A program made the translations under genes and the position numbers. This document shows positions 9,499 to 18,860 of a stretch of 64,000 nucleotides of DNA, one piece after another; positions within the stretch are counted from its first letter, which is position 1; each line of letters begins with the position of its first letter. The DNA is from UPXZ01 sp049840795 (GTDB lineage: Bacteria; Bacteroidota; Bacteroidia; Bacteroidales; Paludibacteraceae), in NCBI GenBank assembly GCA_049840795.1, contig JASGJK010000044.1:119125-183124 (forward strand), written 5' to 3'. Under the pieces are notes generated by a model. It searched no databases, was not told the DNA's origin, and worked only from the letters and a program-made list of their open reading frames with translations.

Positions 9499-11478
9499 TC
9501 ATTGTTTGATAAACTTCGCGACAGCAGTTGATTGATCCGTTCGAAGGTTAACAATGTAAACACCTTGTGGTAGCTCCGAGACATTCACTATATTTGTTAA
9601 CATAAATGACTTTATTGTTTTAACCACACAACCATTTATTGAATATATACTTAAATCCGATGCTTCGTCAATAGTTGAATCAAATACAATGCGTAAAGTC
9701 TGTTGTGTTTTATCATAATAGGTTCTTAATAATTTTACATCCTGAATCAGATTAAATAATCCGGTAGTGATTTTCTTGAATGCAAATTTAGCGTTTGAAC
9801 TGGTATATATATCACTATTCCATTCTATCAGTGGAGTTCCATTGTTTAGACTTCCTCCTTTATTGTTAAAACCGTAGCCAGAGCTTAAACTTATTATACC
9901 GTAATAATTTTCGATATTGGTAGGTAAAATCTGCCATTTGAAAGCAGCTTCTGAAGTTAACGTTCCCAAAACAAGGGTATCGCCCAACGTTCCTTTGCAC
10001 TTGATTGCTTTTTCGGCGGCTTTATTTACTATTTGGAAATTACCGTTAACATCCGTTATAAATCGCCACAATTGCGTTCCTTTACTTTCAGACAATGTGT
10101 TGAAAATAAGCGGCATGTTTTCGACAAAAGATTGTCCGTTAATATCTACAGCGTTGCCGGAAGTTTTATTAACAATCTGATAGTACGAACCCGCATCAGG
10201 GCTAAATGGCGGATAAACCGGAACAGAGCCATCAGACACAAAACCCTTATTGAGGAAAGCAATTCGTTGTTGTATGTACGTTTTTAAATAATCAATGCCT
10301 TGAGCATATGTTGGGAAAACATATACTTCTCTATAAACTACCGTATTTAGGATGTTCCATTTAACAAAATTACGTTGTTGTGATTGTTCAAGCTCCGTAG
10401 CAGCTTGCGATATAAAAGTTAGCAATTTAGTTTCGATACCGTCATCAACTAATTTTTTCCAACGTACACGAACAGCATTCTGAAACCATGCATCTTCCCA
10501 AAGTCGCTGTATCCAGGCTTTAGGATTGTGTGCGTACTCACGCATTAGTTTGAGTGTGGCATCGCCCAATCGATAGTCGTTGTTAAATGCTATGTCATAA
10601 TCCCACATTGGCCCGAAAAACAGCTTTGGATTATCGCGCTTTTTGTATATATAGGTACTCCAAAAAGAATCCGAATTACCGGTCAACTCGCAAGCAATAT
10701 ACCAATTGACTAAGGAAGCGCTGTCAACATACGCTCTATATCCAGTAGATGAATTTTTGAAATCTGTCGAAAACAACTTTGACTCGAAGTTTTGGATATA
10801 TGTTTTAATATAAGCGAATTGTTGAGCATTAATTTCATCGTCTTTCGGATATTTCACCGTAACTTTTACCCCTTTTGTAGTCGAAAACCAAACCGGTTCC
10901 GAATCGGCAAAACCGTCTAATTCTATCAAATACCCTCCCGTAATAGCAGGTTCTGTAACATCAGTAATAGCTTGTTCCTCTACCGGAACTCTGTTAGTGC
11001 CCACTTCTATTTGATCGGTAATGGTGTAATTTCCGAGATAGGTACCATTCAAATATACATCAGCAAACTTGACGGACGGTGTATATTCCAATCCAACGAT
11101 TTTTCCAATCTCAAAAGCGACAGCATTTCTCATCAATGTCTTATCACAATAATTAGCTAAAAGCACCCAACTTTTTGCTTTTGCGGGAAGCGATAAAAAA
11201 TTTCTTTTGCTATTAAGTTTTATCCTGTATGGTTTTTTGGCAAAGCCCCAAGTAGAATTACCGCGCCCTCTTATTTCCAATGCTTCGGTAAAGTTTTCAG
11301 ACGGGTTGGAACTTACTACTTGAATTGTACCCGTAACATAAACCTCTTTACTGTCAACAGGAGCATTGTTTGTTGTGTTAATATAAATGGTAGGAAGATT
11401 TGTTAACTGGTTTTGGGCAGTTGCACACCACTGACTGGAAAAAAAGAAAAAAAGAAAAACGTAAAAAATTTTTTTCAT
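9499..11478 (-). CDS. Secreted CotH-kinase protein with ricin-like domain and T9SS sorting domain
   Basis: A 659-residue exported protein. A signal peptide (about residues 1-21, ending CATAQ) precedes a CotH kinase-like domain at about 30-390, with IRGRGNSTWG, KKPYRIKL and the late MWDYDIAFNND block typical of the family. Residues about 425-570 look like a ricin-type lectin region (SGNAVDINGQS, TQLWRFITDVNGNFQIVN). The last about 80 residues (SIYSINGCVVKTI, PQGVYIVNL) form a type A C-terminal sorting domain for type IX secretion. It is probably surface-attached and may phosphorylate or bind glycans or proteins; the substrate is unknown. Confidence 0.88.
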   Translation of the reverse strand: MKKIFYVFLFFFFSSQWCATAQNQLTNLPTIYINTTNNAPVDSKEVYVTGTIQVVSSNPSENFTEALEIRGRGNSTWGFAKKPYRIKLNSKRNFLSLPAKAKSWVLLANYCDKTLMRNAVAFEIGKIVGLEYTPSVKFADVYLNGTYLGNYTITDQIEVGTNRVPVEEQAITDVTEPAITGGYLIELDGFADSEPVWFSTTKGVKVTVKYPKDDEINAQQFAYIKTYIQNFESKLFSTDFKNSSTGYRAYVDSASLVNWYIACELTGNSDSFWSTYIYKKRDNPKLFFGPMWDYDIAFNNDYRLGDATLKLMREYAHNPKAWIQRLWEDAWFQNAVRVRWKKLVDDGIETKLLTFISQAATELEQSQQRNFVKWNILNTVVYREVYVFPTYAQGIDYLKTYIQQRIAFLNKGFVSDGSVPVYPPFSPDAGSYYQIVNKTSGNAVDINGQSFVENMPLIFNTLSESKGTQLWRFITDVNGNFQIVNKAAEKAIKCKGTLGDTLVLGTLTSEAAFKWQILPTNIENYYGIISLSSGYGFNNKGGSLNNGTPLIEWNSDIYTSSNAKFAFKKITTGLFNLIQDVKLLRTYYDKTQQTLRIVFDSTIDEASDLSIYSINGCVVKTIKSFMLTNIVNVSELPQGVYIVNLRTDQSTAVAKFIKQ

Positions 11479-11719
11479 GGTTTTAAATATTTCAATATCG
11501 AATCACTTTGATATTTTTTAATATGTTACAAAATTAGATAATTATTAAGCGCTAAAGGATAAAATTTAGGTCATTTTATAGTATAAAACTACAAAGCTAT
11601 TACAAAAGGATGATTTATTTGCTAAATTATCAAAAATAAAATCGAAGTAACATACTTATACATTTACAAATAATTACTCATTTTTATACGTAATAGGGAA
11701 TTTATTAAACCAAATTGCA

Positions 11720-11727
11720 TATATTTG
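11720..11727 (+). promoter_or_regulatory. Bacteroidota-type -7 box (TAnnTTTG)
   Basis: TATATTTG is an exact TAnnTTTG match, 47 bases before the POT transporter ATG. The 296-base gap between CotH and the transporter starts is otherwise very AT-rich and shows no gene. No exact TTTG -33 element is seen. Confidence 0.5.
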
Positions 11728-11774
11728 CAACAAAATTGTAACAATACTCAAAAAATAACTTTTATAACAGAATT

Positions 11775-13607
11775 ATGCTAAAAGAACAACCAAAAGGGTT
11801 ATTTGTCGCCTTCTTCACTAATATGGGTGAACGATTCGGCTTTTATACGATGATGGCTATTCTCGTACTATTTTTACAAGTAAAATACGGATTAACCGAA
11901 AGCCAAGCCGGAGACTATTATAGCTGGTTTTATTTTGCAATTTACGCGTTGGCATTGGTAGGTGGTATGATGGCTGACTGGACCAAAAAATACAAAACGG
12001 TTATTTTATACGGTCAAATTATTATGTTCATCGGTTATATACTGATGGCTGTGCCTTCTATGTCTTTGGTGGGTTCATTCGTTGCTTTGTTGATTATTTC
12101 TCTTGGTAATGGGTTTTTCAAAGGAAACCTTCAAGCTGTTGTAGGACAACTGTACGATGACGAAAAGTATGCAAAATATCGCGACTCCGCTTTTATGATT
12201 TTTTATATGGGTATAAATGTGGGAGCTTTTTTTGCACCGTTTGCCGCTATCGGAATAAAAAACTGGTGGTTAAAAGCCAATGGATTTTTCTCTGATGCTA
12301 ATCTTCCGGCTTTGGCACATCAATATTTAAATGGCACCCTAAAAGATACGGCTCAATTTCAGGAATTAGCAAATAAAGCTGTAATAAAAGGTGCTCCCGT
12401 AACTGATTTAACTGCTTTTGCACATCAGTATTTAGATGTATTTTCGAGAGGTTATAACTGGGCATTTGCTGTTGCGGCTGCCGCAATGATTGTGTCATTG
12501 ATTGTGTACATTATTTTTAATAAATTATTGCCAAGTAAGTCTATAACAAAATCGATAGAAAAACAAAACAGTAATATCAACAATACCGAAAGTTCCAAGA
12601 TGGGAAGAAGTTTGGTGATTTCTTTACTTTTGATGGGCGCTTCGGCTATGCTTATTCAATTGATTCCCGGCTTACAAGATTCTTCAAAGTTAGGTCTTGG
12701 AATGGCGATTGGCTTATTTGTAGCTTTTGTCTCTTATATTTTTCAGATTGCAACCAAGGACGAACGTCCCCGCATTGTTTCATTGATACTTGTATTCGTT
12801 GTTGTTATTTTCTTCTGGATGTCATTCCATCAAAATGGTCTTACACTCACTTTCTTTGCACGCGATTATATTACTAAAGAAGTTGGTCCATTCACATTCT
12901 TATTTTTCAATATGTTATCTATCCTATGCGTAATTGCTACGTTAGTAGGCGTTGTGTTGTTATTAAGAAGTAAATCCACACTTCAATACAGAGTTATCGG
13001 CAGTGCATTAACGATAATATTCGGGTACATTTGTTACTATTTCGTAAATTTTAAATATGGTGAAAGCAACTCTATATCTCCGGAAGTATTTCAATCCTTC
13101 AATCCTTTATTTATAGTGGCATTAACTCCAGCTGTGATGGGTATTTTCAGTTTCTTAAACACCAAAGGATGGGAGCCTTCTACTCCGCGCAAAATTGGAT
13201 TTGGGATGATTATAGCTGCATTAGGATTTGCGGTAGTCTTGATCTCTTCGTTAAACTTGATTTCACCGAAAGTTTTAAACGGCGCTTCGCTTCCTGAAGA
13301 CCTGCGTGTTTCACCTTATTGGTTAATCAGCAGTTATTTGGTGCTCACCGTTGCCGAACTATTCTTGAGTCCTATGGGATTATCGTTTGTATCCAAAGTT
13401 GCTCCATCTCGTTTCCAAGGTTTAATGCAAGGCGGTTGGTTATTAGCCACTGCGGTAGGGAATAAACTCTTATTCGTGGGAAGTTTATTATGGAATCGGG
13501 TCGATTTATATATGCTTTGGGGTGTATTTATCATCTGTTGTTTGTTGTCAGCGCTTTTCATTTTTTCGATGATGAAGCGTTTGGAAAAAGCTACAAAAAC
13601 AGAATAA
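11775..13607 (+). CDS. POT/PTR2 family proton-coupled peptide transporter
   Basis: A 610-residue major-facilitator protein. The N-terminus has the family's ExxERF motif (TNMGERFGFYTMMAIL) and the first-helix block; GNGFFKGNLQAVVGQLYDD is the PTR2 signature region. A long loop at about residues 165-225 and a polar linker near 255-275 split the bundles, as in many Bacteroidota members. It would import di- and tripeptides with protons across the inner membrane. It stands alone on the plus strand and ends at a strong bidirectional terminator shared with the Xaa-Pro aminopeptidase, a functionally fitting neighbour. Confidence 0.92.
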   Translation: MLKEQPKGLFVAFFTNMGERFGFYTMMAILVLFLQVKYGLTESQAGDYYSWFYFAIYALALVGGMMADWTKKYKTVILYGQIIMFIGYILMAVPSMSLVGSFVALLIISLGNGFFKGNLQAVVGQLYDDEKYAKYRDSAFMIFYMGINVGAFFAPFAAIGIKNWWLKANGFFSDANLPALAHQYLNGTLKDTAQFQELANKAVIKGAPVTDLTAFAHQYLDVFSRGYNWAFAVAAAAMIVSLIVYIIFNKLLPSKSITKSIEKQNSNINNTESSKMGRSLVISLLLMGASAMLIQLIPGLQDSSKLGLGMAIGLFVAFVSYIFQIATKDERPRIVSLILVFVVVIFFWMSFHQNGLTLTFFARDYITKEVGPFTFLFFNMLSILCVIATLVGVVLLLRSKSTLQYRVIGSALTIIFGYICYYFVNFKYGESNSISPEVFQSFNPLFIVALTPAVMGIFSFLNTKGWEPSTPRKIGFGMIIAALGFAVVLISSLNLISPKVLNGASLPEDLRVSPYWLISSYLVLTVAELFLSPMGLSFVSKVAPSRFQGLMQGGWLLATAVGNKLLFVGSLLWNRVDLYMLWGVFIICCLLSALFIFSMMKRLEKATKTE

Positions 13608-13622
13608 AATATAAATTGGAAA

Positions 13623-13665
13623 ATAACAAAAAAGACGTTGAAGCAGTTTCAACGTCTTTTTTGTT
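13623..13665. terminator. Bidirectional intrinsic terminator, 19-bp perfect stem
   Basis: Arms at 13623-13641 and 13647-13665 pair perfectly over 19 bases around a GCAGT loop, with A6 and T6 runs inside the stem ends. It lies between the convergent POT transporter and aminopeptidase genes. Confidence 0.85.
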
Positions 13666-13676
13666 ATCTATATTAA

Positions 13677-15465
13677 TCAAATCTTCTTCGTTTTTTTATC
13701 CAACCATTTCTTTTCCTTTTGAGTCAAGTTAGGAGATAGTTTTTTGAATACATCCTCGTGATATTTATTCAACCATTTTCGTTCGCTCTCTGTAAGCGCT
13801 TTTTTGTCAACAAGAGTTGTATCAACCGGACAAAGTGTTAATGTCTCAAATTTGAGGAACTGACCAAATTCGCTTTTTTCCGCCGGAACGATAAGTACCA
13901 AATTTTCGGTGCGTATGCCGTGCTCTCCGGTACGGTAAAGACCGGGTTCATTTGACATAATCATTCCGGATTGAAGCATTATCGGATTTTCTTCCATTCG
14001 TATGCTTTGCGGTCCTTCGTGAACATTCAAAAAATGTCCGATACCGTGACCTGTACCGTGACCGTAATTAATCGCATTGTCCCACATCGCCTTTCTCGCT
14101 AAAATATCCAATTGCGAACCGCGTGTTCCAACCGGAAATTTAGCCATTGCAAGTTGTATGTGCCCTTTGAGAACCATTGTATAATCGGCTTTTTGCTTTT
14201 TGGTAGGATTGCCTAACGATACGGTACGGGTAATATCTGTCGTTCCGTCAAATATTGTCCACCCGAATCGAGTAATAGAATTCCTTGTGGTTTTATTTTT
14301 GCATCAGAAGCAGGTGTGGCACTATAATGCACAATGGCACCGTGCGCGGCATAACCCGCTATGGTTCCGAAACTTTCTCCTTTCTTTTTTCGAATCCTTT
14401 TTGCGCAGCTCTGCATGCTTCTAGTTTTTCTGTAATGGAGATTTCAGTCAACTTTTCACCTTCTTTCAGTTTTTCCTCCATCCACATAAAAAACTGTGTA
14501 AGAGCCACGCCATCCATAATCATAGCCTTGCGCTCGCCACTAATTTCGACACTGTTCTTTATACTCTTCAATTTAAATACGGGCGACATAGCATTCTTTT
14601 TTTCGCATTTTTCGGGAATGGACTCAAACAAAGATTGATTCAACTTAGTGCCGTCAACCAATACCGATTTTGTTCCGGGAATTGTTTTCAAAGCATTATA
14701 AACAGCATCATAAGCCGCTACATTCACCTTATTTTCTTTGAGATAAATCAACGTTTTCTCGGTACATTTTTCAGGAGCAATAAATAATGTTGCCGAATCT
14801 TCATCAACAAGCGCATAAGCAATGGTCACCGGATTATAAGTAACATCATTTCCACGAATATTGAACAACCACGCAATATCATCCAATGCAGAAAGAACAA
14901 ATACCTGAGCGTGTAGTTTTTTCATTTCTTTACGCAACACATCCAACTTCTCTTCCACTGCTTTTCCTGTGTATTTTTTTTCAAACACAAAAAAAGGATT
15001 CAAAGGCAGCGAAGGTCTATCGTTCCAAACTTTATCAATTAGATCAATTGAAACCAATTCAATATCGGCAGCCTTTAATTCATTTTTCATTGAAGAATAA
15101 GCGTTTACGGAAAACATTTGCGAATTTACTCCTACTTTCTCACCCGGTTTTAATTCAGAAATAAGCCAAGTGATAATTTCAATTGTATCCGGCTGTCCTA
15201 ATTTCATTAAGTCAATCGTAGTGTCTTTCAATTGTTCGGCACCCTGAAGAAAATAACGCGAATCAGTCCAAAGCCCGGCTTTACCGAGCGTTAAGGCAAC
15301 AGTACCCGCCGAGCCATCAAACCCTGAAATCCAGTTGCGTTCTTTCCAGTAATCGGCGATGTATTCGCTCGCATGAGGGTCGGTTCCAGGCACGATGCAA
15401 GCCGCAACCCCAGCTTCATTCATTGCCTTGCGTAAATCGGCAAGACGTTCTTTAATTTGTGTCAT
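13677..15465 (-). pseudogene. M24B Xaa-Pro aminopeptidase, two frameshifts
   Basis: From ATG 15465 the creatinase-like N-terminal domains run to about 14375, the middle piece to about 14235, and the catalytic C-terminal part to 13677, in three successive frames. Joined, they make a roughly 595-residue enzyme of normal length. Metal-site blocks are all present: LLDSGGQY, then (after a frame change) D-G-T-T-D-I-T-R, HGTGHGIGHFLNVHEG, NEPGLYRTGEHGIRTEN. Each break is mended by adding one base: an A in the AGAAAGGAG run near 14370, a G after TATTTG near 14256. It should remove N-terminal residues before proline. The gene is either newly broken or mis-sequenced; I favour the latter. Confidence 0.8.
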
Positions 15466-15520
15466 AATATTTTCAGTTTAATATTTTTTAATGATTATCC
15501 GCAAAGCAACCTGAAAATTA

Positions 15521-15649
15521 ATTGCCACGCCTTTTAAGGCGTGGATTAGATATTTAGATAGTAACAGCTTTAGCCAAAATATATCATACATTGGGGCTGA
15601 AACCCTCAAATGATTATTTTGCAATCCACGCCTTAAAAGGCATGGCAAC
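15521..15649. repeat. Pair of palindromic repeats in inverted orientation
   Basis: The gap of about 450 bases upstream of the aminopeptidase has no clear gene. CCACGCCTTTTAAGGCGTGG near 15525-15544 is itself a palindrome. Its 27-base surroundings (15521-15547) recur inverted at 15623-15649 with two mismatches. Between them lie GCTTTAGCC and GGGGCTGAAACCC, reminiscent of the motif at 9.2 kb. It looks like a REP-type element. A weak minus-strand frame at 15614-15847 containing GDNLVADVHSQ could be a gene remnant. Confidence 0.55.
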
Positions 15650-15864
15650 TGAAAGATGTACCGAGTCACTTTGCAGATAATCAGAACATTTTTTATCGGT
15701 GAATTCCGCATAAAGCATTTGTGAATGAACATCAGCAACAAGGTTGTCACCCCTTCCACTGTCGACAAAGTTACAACATAATTTTGAAACAATCTGATTC
15801 AAAAATTCTAAATTGCTTTGGGCTTCATTTGTTATAAAAGTTTTCAAGACTTCAAAAAAGAGCG

Positions 15865-15872
15865 TATATTTG
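15865..15872 (+). promoter_or_regulatory. Bacteroidota-type -7 box (TAnnTTTG) for a truncated gene
   Basis: TATATTTG is an exact match to the -7 consensus, 42 bases before an ATG at 15915. The gene it would serve is cut off almost at once by the join near 15,930. Confidence 0.45.
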
Positions 15873-15914
15873 TGCTGAATAAAGATTTACAAACCTAAAT
15901 AAACTCTATCAATT

Positions 15915-15935
15915 ATGACCGATCAAAAAAGTCCA
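15915..15935 (+). other. Probable chimeric join: 5' stub of a plus-strand gene meets the wzz fragment
   Basis: ATG ACC GAT CAA AAA reads as a gene start with a promoter box upstream, and after about five codons nothing continues. On the other strand the chain-length determinant reads ...LKTTTEA and then loses homology at the same place. AT-rich DNA with no period-7 spacers lies to the left, GC-balanced DNA to the right. I place the join between about 15,927 and 15,935. Confidence 0.6.
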
Positions 15936-17071
15936 GGCCTCAGTAGTGGTTTTGAGAGCAGTTTCACGTTCCAGCTGCAACTTGTTGAATTCTACAATCT
16001 GCTGAATCAGAGAGGGCTCATCAATACCCAGTGTACTGGGCACTAACCTGTAAATGTTTTTTTTGTCGGTAATATACTTTATAAGGTAATCTATTACTTT
16101 TAGTTTGACGCTTTGTTCTGTGATTTGCTTATTGCTTTCCGACAGCTCATTGAAATATAAAAGTGATTGTTGTTCAGGAGCAAAAACCCTGTTTTTTTCG
16201 CGAATACCCTGCAGGTTTCTTTCCACGCCTCCCAGCTCAATTTTTACAGTATCCAGTTGGTCTTTTATAAAACTCAGCGTATTGTCTGCCTGCTGTTTCT
16301 TATCCTCCAGCCCAAACTTTTGGTATTCCTGCATAAAGCTGTTAACAATATCCAGCCCCAAACGGGTATTCTCTGTAGTATAAGATATTCCCAGAACATC
16401 TGAAAAATCTCCCACTTTTTCTATCTTAATACTATTACTTAGAGAAGCCGCAACGGATTCAAGCGGCATCCAGCTAACAATAAACTGATTACTGGCAAAG
16501 CCATTTCCGGGGCAGCTTTTTTTGTCAATCGGAAACTTTCTTGTGGGAAATCTACTAACTGGTTTAAATTATATAGTTCAGGCCGATTATCAACACGGTA
16601 TTGATTGTCGTTTACAAACGTAACCATTATGGTAAAACTGCTCGACGAATCTTTTAAAGAAACAATATCCAGTTGAAACGGCATATCTTTCGCGTGAATA
16701 GCCGTAGTACGTATTTTACCTTTGTTTAAATAGAGCAACTGCAAATCCAGGGCTTTTACCACCCGGCTGGCCATAAACCTGCTGCGAGATATCTCCATTT
16801 CGTTATTCAGGTTATTATTGCTCCCCTGCATCATGAATATATCATCAAACTTATCCCCGGTGCCTCTCATATTATTTTTCGCAACCAGCAGCTTACCGGA
16901 AACTGTATACATGGGAGTGGAATAACGCAGCCTGAGATAGGCAAGCATTAGCATTACCGCAACAACTATAACAACCCACGGCAGGTAACTGAACATATTT
17001 CATTACCATCTCACGCGGGCTTATCCCCTGTGTTGTTTTTTTTGGTATAAATCAATGCTTTCTCCTGTCAT
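15930..17071 (-). pseudogene. Wzz-like polysaccharide chain-length determinant, 3' truncated and frameshifted
   Basis: The start at ATG 17071 reads MTGESIDLYQ..., eight bases after the wza stop. Frame changes near 17000 and near 16488 (one A missing from a GTAAATC-like run) are needed to read on. An N-terminal membrane segment (WVVIVVAVMLMLAYLRL), a GNVR/Wzz-type periplasmic body (YSTPMYTVSGKLLVA) and coiled-coil regions (DQLDTVKIELGGVERNLQGI) are present. The C-terminal membrane segment and any tyrosine-kinase domain are missing because the frame stops at the join at about 15,930. It would set exopolysaccharide chain length together with the wza product. Confidence 0.75.
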
Positions 17072-17078
17072 GGAAAAC

Positions 17079-17885
17079 TTATCGTTTTAAAATTGAAACA
17101 ATAATTGCAAGTGTGGAAACTATTGAGGTTATAAGCCCTATATTCCTTACTACCACGGCGTCATTGGCAGCCGCTTTGTTTTTGTTGAAATCTACGTATA
17201 CAATATCATTCTGCTGCAATTGGTAAAAAGGATGGTTGAAAAATATCCGGCTGCCTTAAATCTATTTCTCCAAAACTACGTTTACCATCCTGTTCCCGGA
17301 TAATACGGATATTGTCGCGCCTTGCAGTGATGTTTAAATCACCGGCCAGTCCGATAGCTTCCAGGATATTGATTGATGATCCGATGGAATGGAGACACTG
17401 CTGGTTTACGCTACATCCCCAATAACGGTTATTTTATAATTCATAAACCGGATGGTATAGTAAGGATTCTGTAAATAAGGGGTAAGCTTTGAATTGAGTA
17501 AACTCTGTCAGCCCCGCTTTTGTCAATCCCTGTACATGAAGCTTACCAACTCCCTGGAACTGGATATTGCCCTCATCATCTACCAGATAACCGCCGGAGG
17601 ATTGAGATGATTTCCCTGGTTACCATAGAACCTGTTACACTACCCTGCTGTGGAGAACCCGCCGCCGCCTGGTTATAAATAGCAGTAGCTGCAGGGTTAT
17701 CACTGTACACGATAATGCTCAGCTGGAATCGCCTTTTTGTATAACAGCTGGCGGAAGCACATACCTGCCAAGTTTGGTACTGTCAAATGCACCCTGCATG
17801 TACTGCAGGTTTTTCACATTTCCACAGAACTGAATACAATGCCCAGTAGTATGGCTACAAATATGTACAGACATGTTTTTATCAT
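17079..17885 (-). pseudogene. Wza-like polysaccharide export lipoprotein, many frameshifts
   Basis: No single frame spans this stretch, but the pieces read in order from ATG 17885: MIKTCLYIFVAILLGIVFSS, then C-G-N-V-K-N-L-Q-Y-M (lipobox cysteine), the Poly_export body (GYLVDDEGNIQFQGVGK, NYKITVIGDV, NILEAIGLAGDL, NIRIIREQDGKR, QLQQNDIVYVDF) and a C-terminal helix ending at 17079. At least six indels are needed. The order of domains is exactly that of Bacteroidota outer-membrane polysaccharide exporters with SLBB domains. Such density of breaks next to a suspected join suggests poor consensus rather than natural decay. Confidence 0.75.
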
Positions 17886-17950
17886 AACCAGATTATTGTG
17901 TGCAAACAGATTTTTATAGCGGTAATACCCATTACACCTGTTTAATTGAA

Positions 17951-18460
17951 TCACTTGCTTGGCCTGGGAAGGGGTGTAATATGTTGCCGCTCTACATAAG
18001 CAATAAGCCTGGCGCCCATACTTTCAATTTCCAGTTCCACCATCTTTTTATTGGCTTTCAGTACAACAGCCTGCCTGTCTATCAATACACCCGCATTGAT
18101 TATAACCTGCATGTTAGGTGCCAGCGGAAGCGCCTGTACCTCCACATCCGTATGCTGGTGAAGAAACCGTTTAATTTTATCAATTTCTGCCTGCTTGATG
18201 ACAGCAGGCTTGCCCAGCCAAAACACAAAATTTAATACACCTGGCACTTTCCTGACTTCTGTCTCTTCTTCTTCCTTAATATGCACAAAAACATATGATT
18301 TAAAAAGAGGCTCCTCTACCAGCTTGATACGATCGCTCCATTGCCGCCTTACTTTATTAAGGGGGCAATAATTTTCCACCCCCTTTTCGGTCAGAATGCA
18401 ATCAATTTTCTTCTCCCACCGGGGCTTTGTATACACAGCCAACCATCTTCTTTTTTCCAT
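17951..18460 (-). CDS. UpxY-family (NusG/RfaH-like) transcription antiterminator
   Basis: A 169-residue protein with the NusG N-terminal fold: RRWLAVYTKPRWEKKID at the start, YCPLNKVRRQWSDR, the FKSYVFVHI strand, and a C-terminal KOW-like part (VIDRQAVVLKANKKMVELEI, here read as INAGVLIDRQ...). ATG 18460 is preferred over an in-frame GTG at 18499 because it matches the family start (MEKRRWLAVYTK) and has a purine-rich AAGAAAGGAT just before it. UpxY proteins travel with RNA polymerase to express the polysaccharide operon they head. Here it is followed by the wza and wzz remains, as expected for an exopolysaccharide locus. Confidence 0.88.
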   Translation of the reverse strand: MEKRRWLAVYTKPRWEKKIDCILTEKGVENYCPLNKVRRQWSDRIKLVEEPLFKSYVFVHIKEEEETEVRKVPGVLNFVFWLGKPAVIKQAEIDKIKRFLHQHTDVEVQALPLAPNMQVIINAGVLIDRQAVVLKANKKMVELEIESMGARLIAYVERQHITPLPRPSK

Positions 18461-18562
18461 ATCCTTTCTTACAGGGTACAGCTTCGCCACCTCGGTCACA
18501 AATAAAATTTATAACCTATTGAAATCTAATGAAATATTTAATGACCAGTGGTTCTTTCAAGT

Positions 18563-18607
18563 GAAAAGGGCATAAGCAGTAATTTACTTACCACTTATAC
18601 CCTTTTC
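18563..18607. other. Hairpin in the leader region between UpxY and the HGSNAT-like gene
   Basis: The roughly 400-base gap between the divergent genes holds no gene. GAAAAGGGCATAAG (18563-18576) pairs with 18594-18607 over 14 bases with one mismatch, with extra pairing inside the loop. It could be a leader element upstream of upxY or an attenuator; a U-tract is not convincing in either direction. Confidence 0.35.
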
Positions 18608-18860
18608 CAAAAAATTTATGCAAAGCAGGAGCGTTTTCTTCACAGGTATTTCTACTGTTTAAAGGGACGTGCAGTTATTACCATAACAACTGTTTTTACA
18701 CACTTACCCCGGTTTCACAACTGGCTGCAAATATAGGTGTTTTTGATTTGCAATCTGATAGACAAACAATTGAAAGAAACCGCCCAACAGCCGGGATTAA
18801 AAGTATGGATGCCTTCAGCAAATTAATACTCCTGATATCAAATTGCCTTATCTTAACAGG

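Noticed and set aside
15614..15847. Minus-strand frame with GDNLVADVHSQ as a real gene
   Set aside because: It has no ATG start, overlaps the palindromic repeat and shows only a vague likeness to a known domain; kept only as a possible remnant in the repeat entry.
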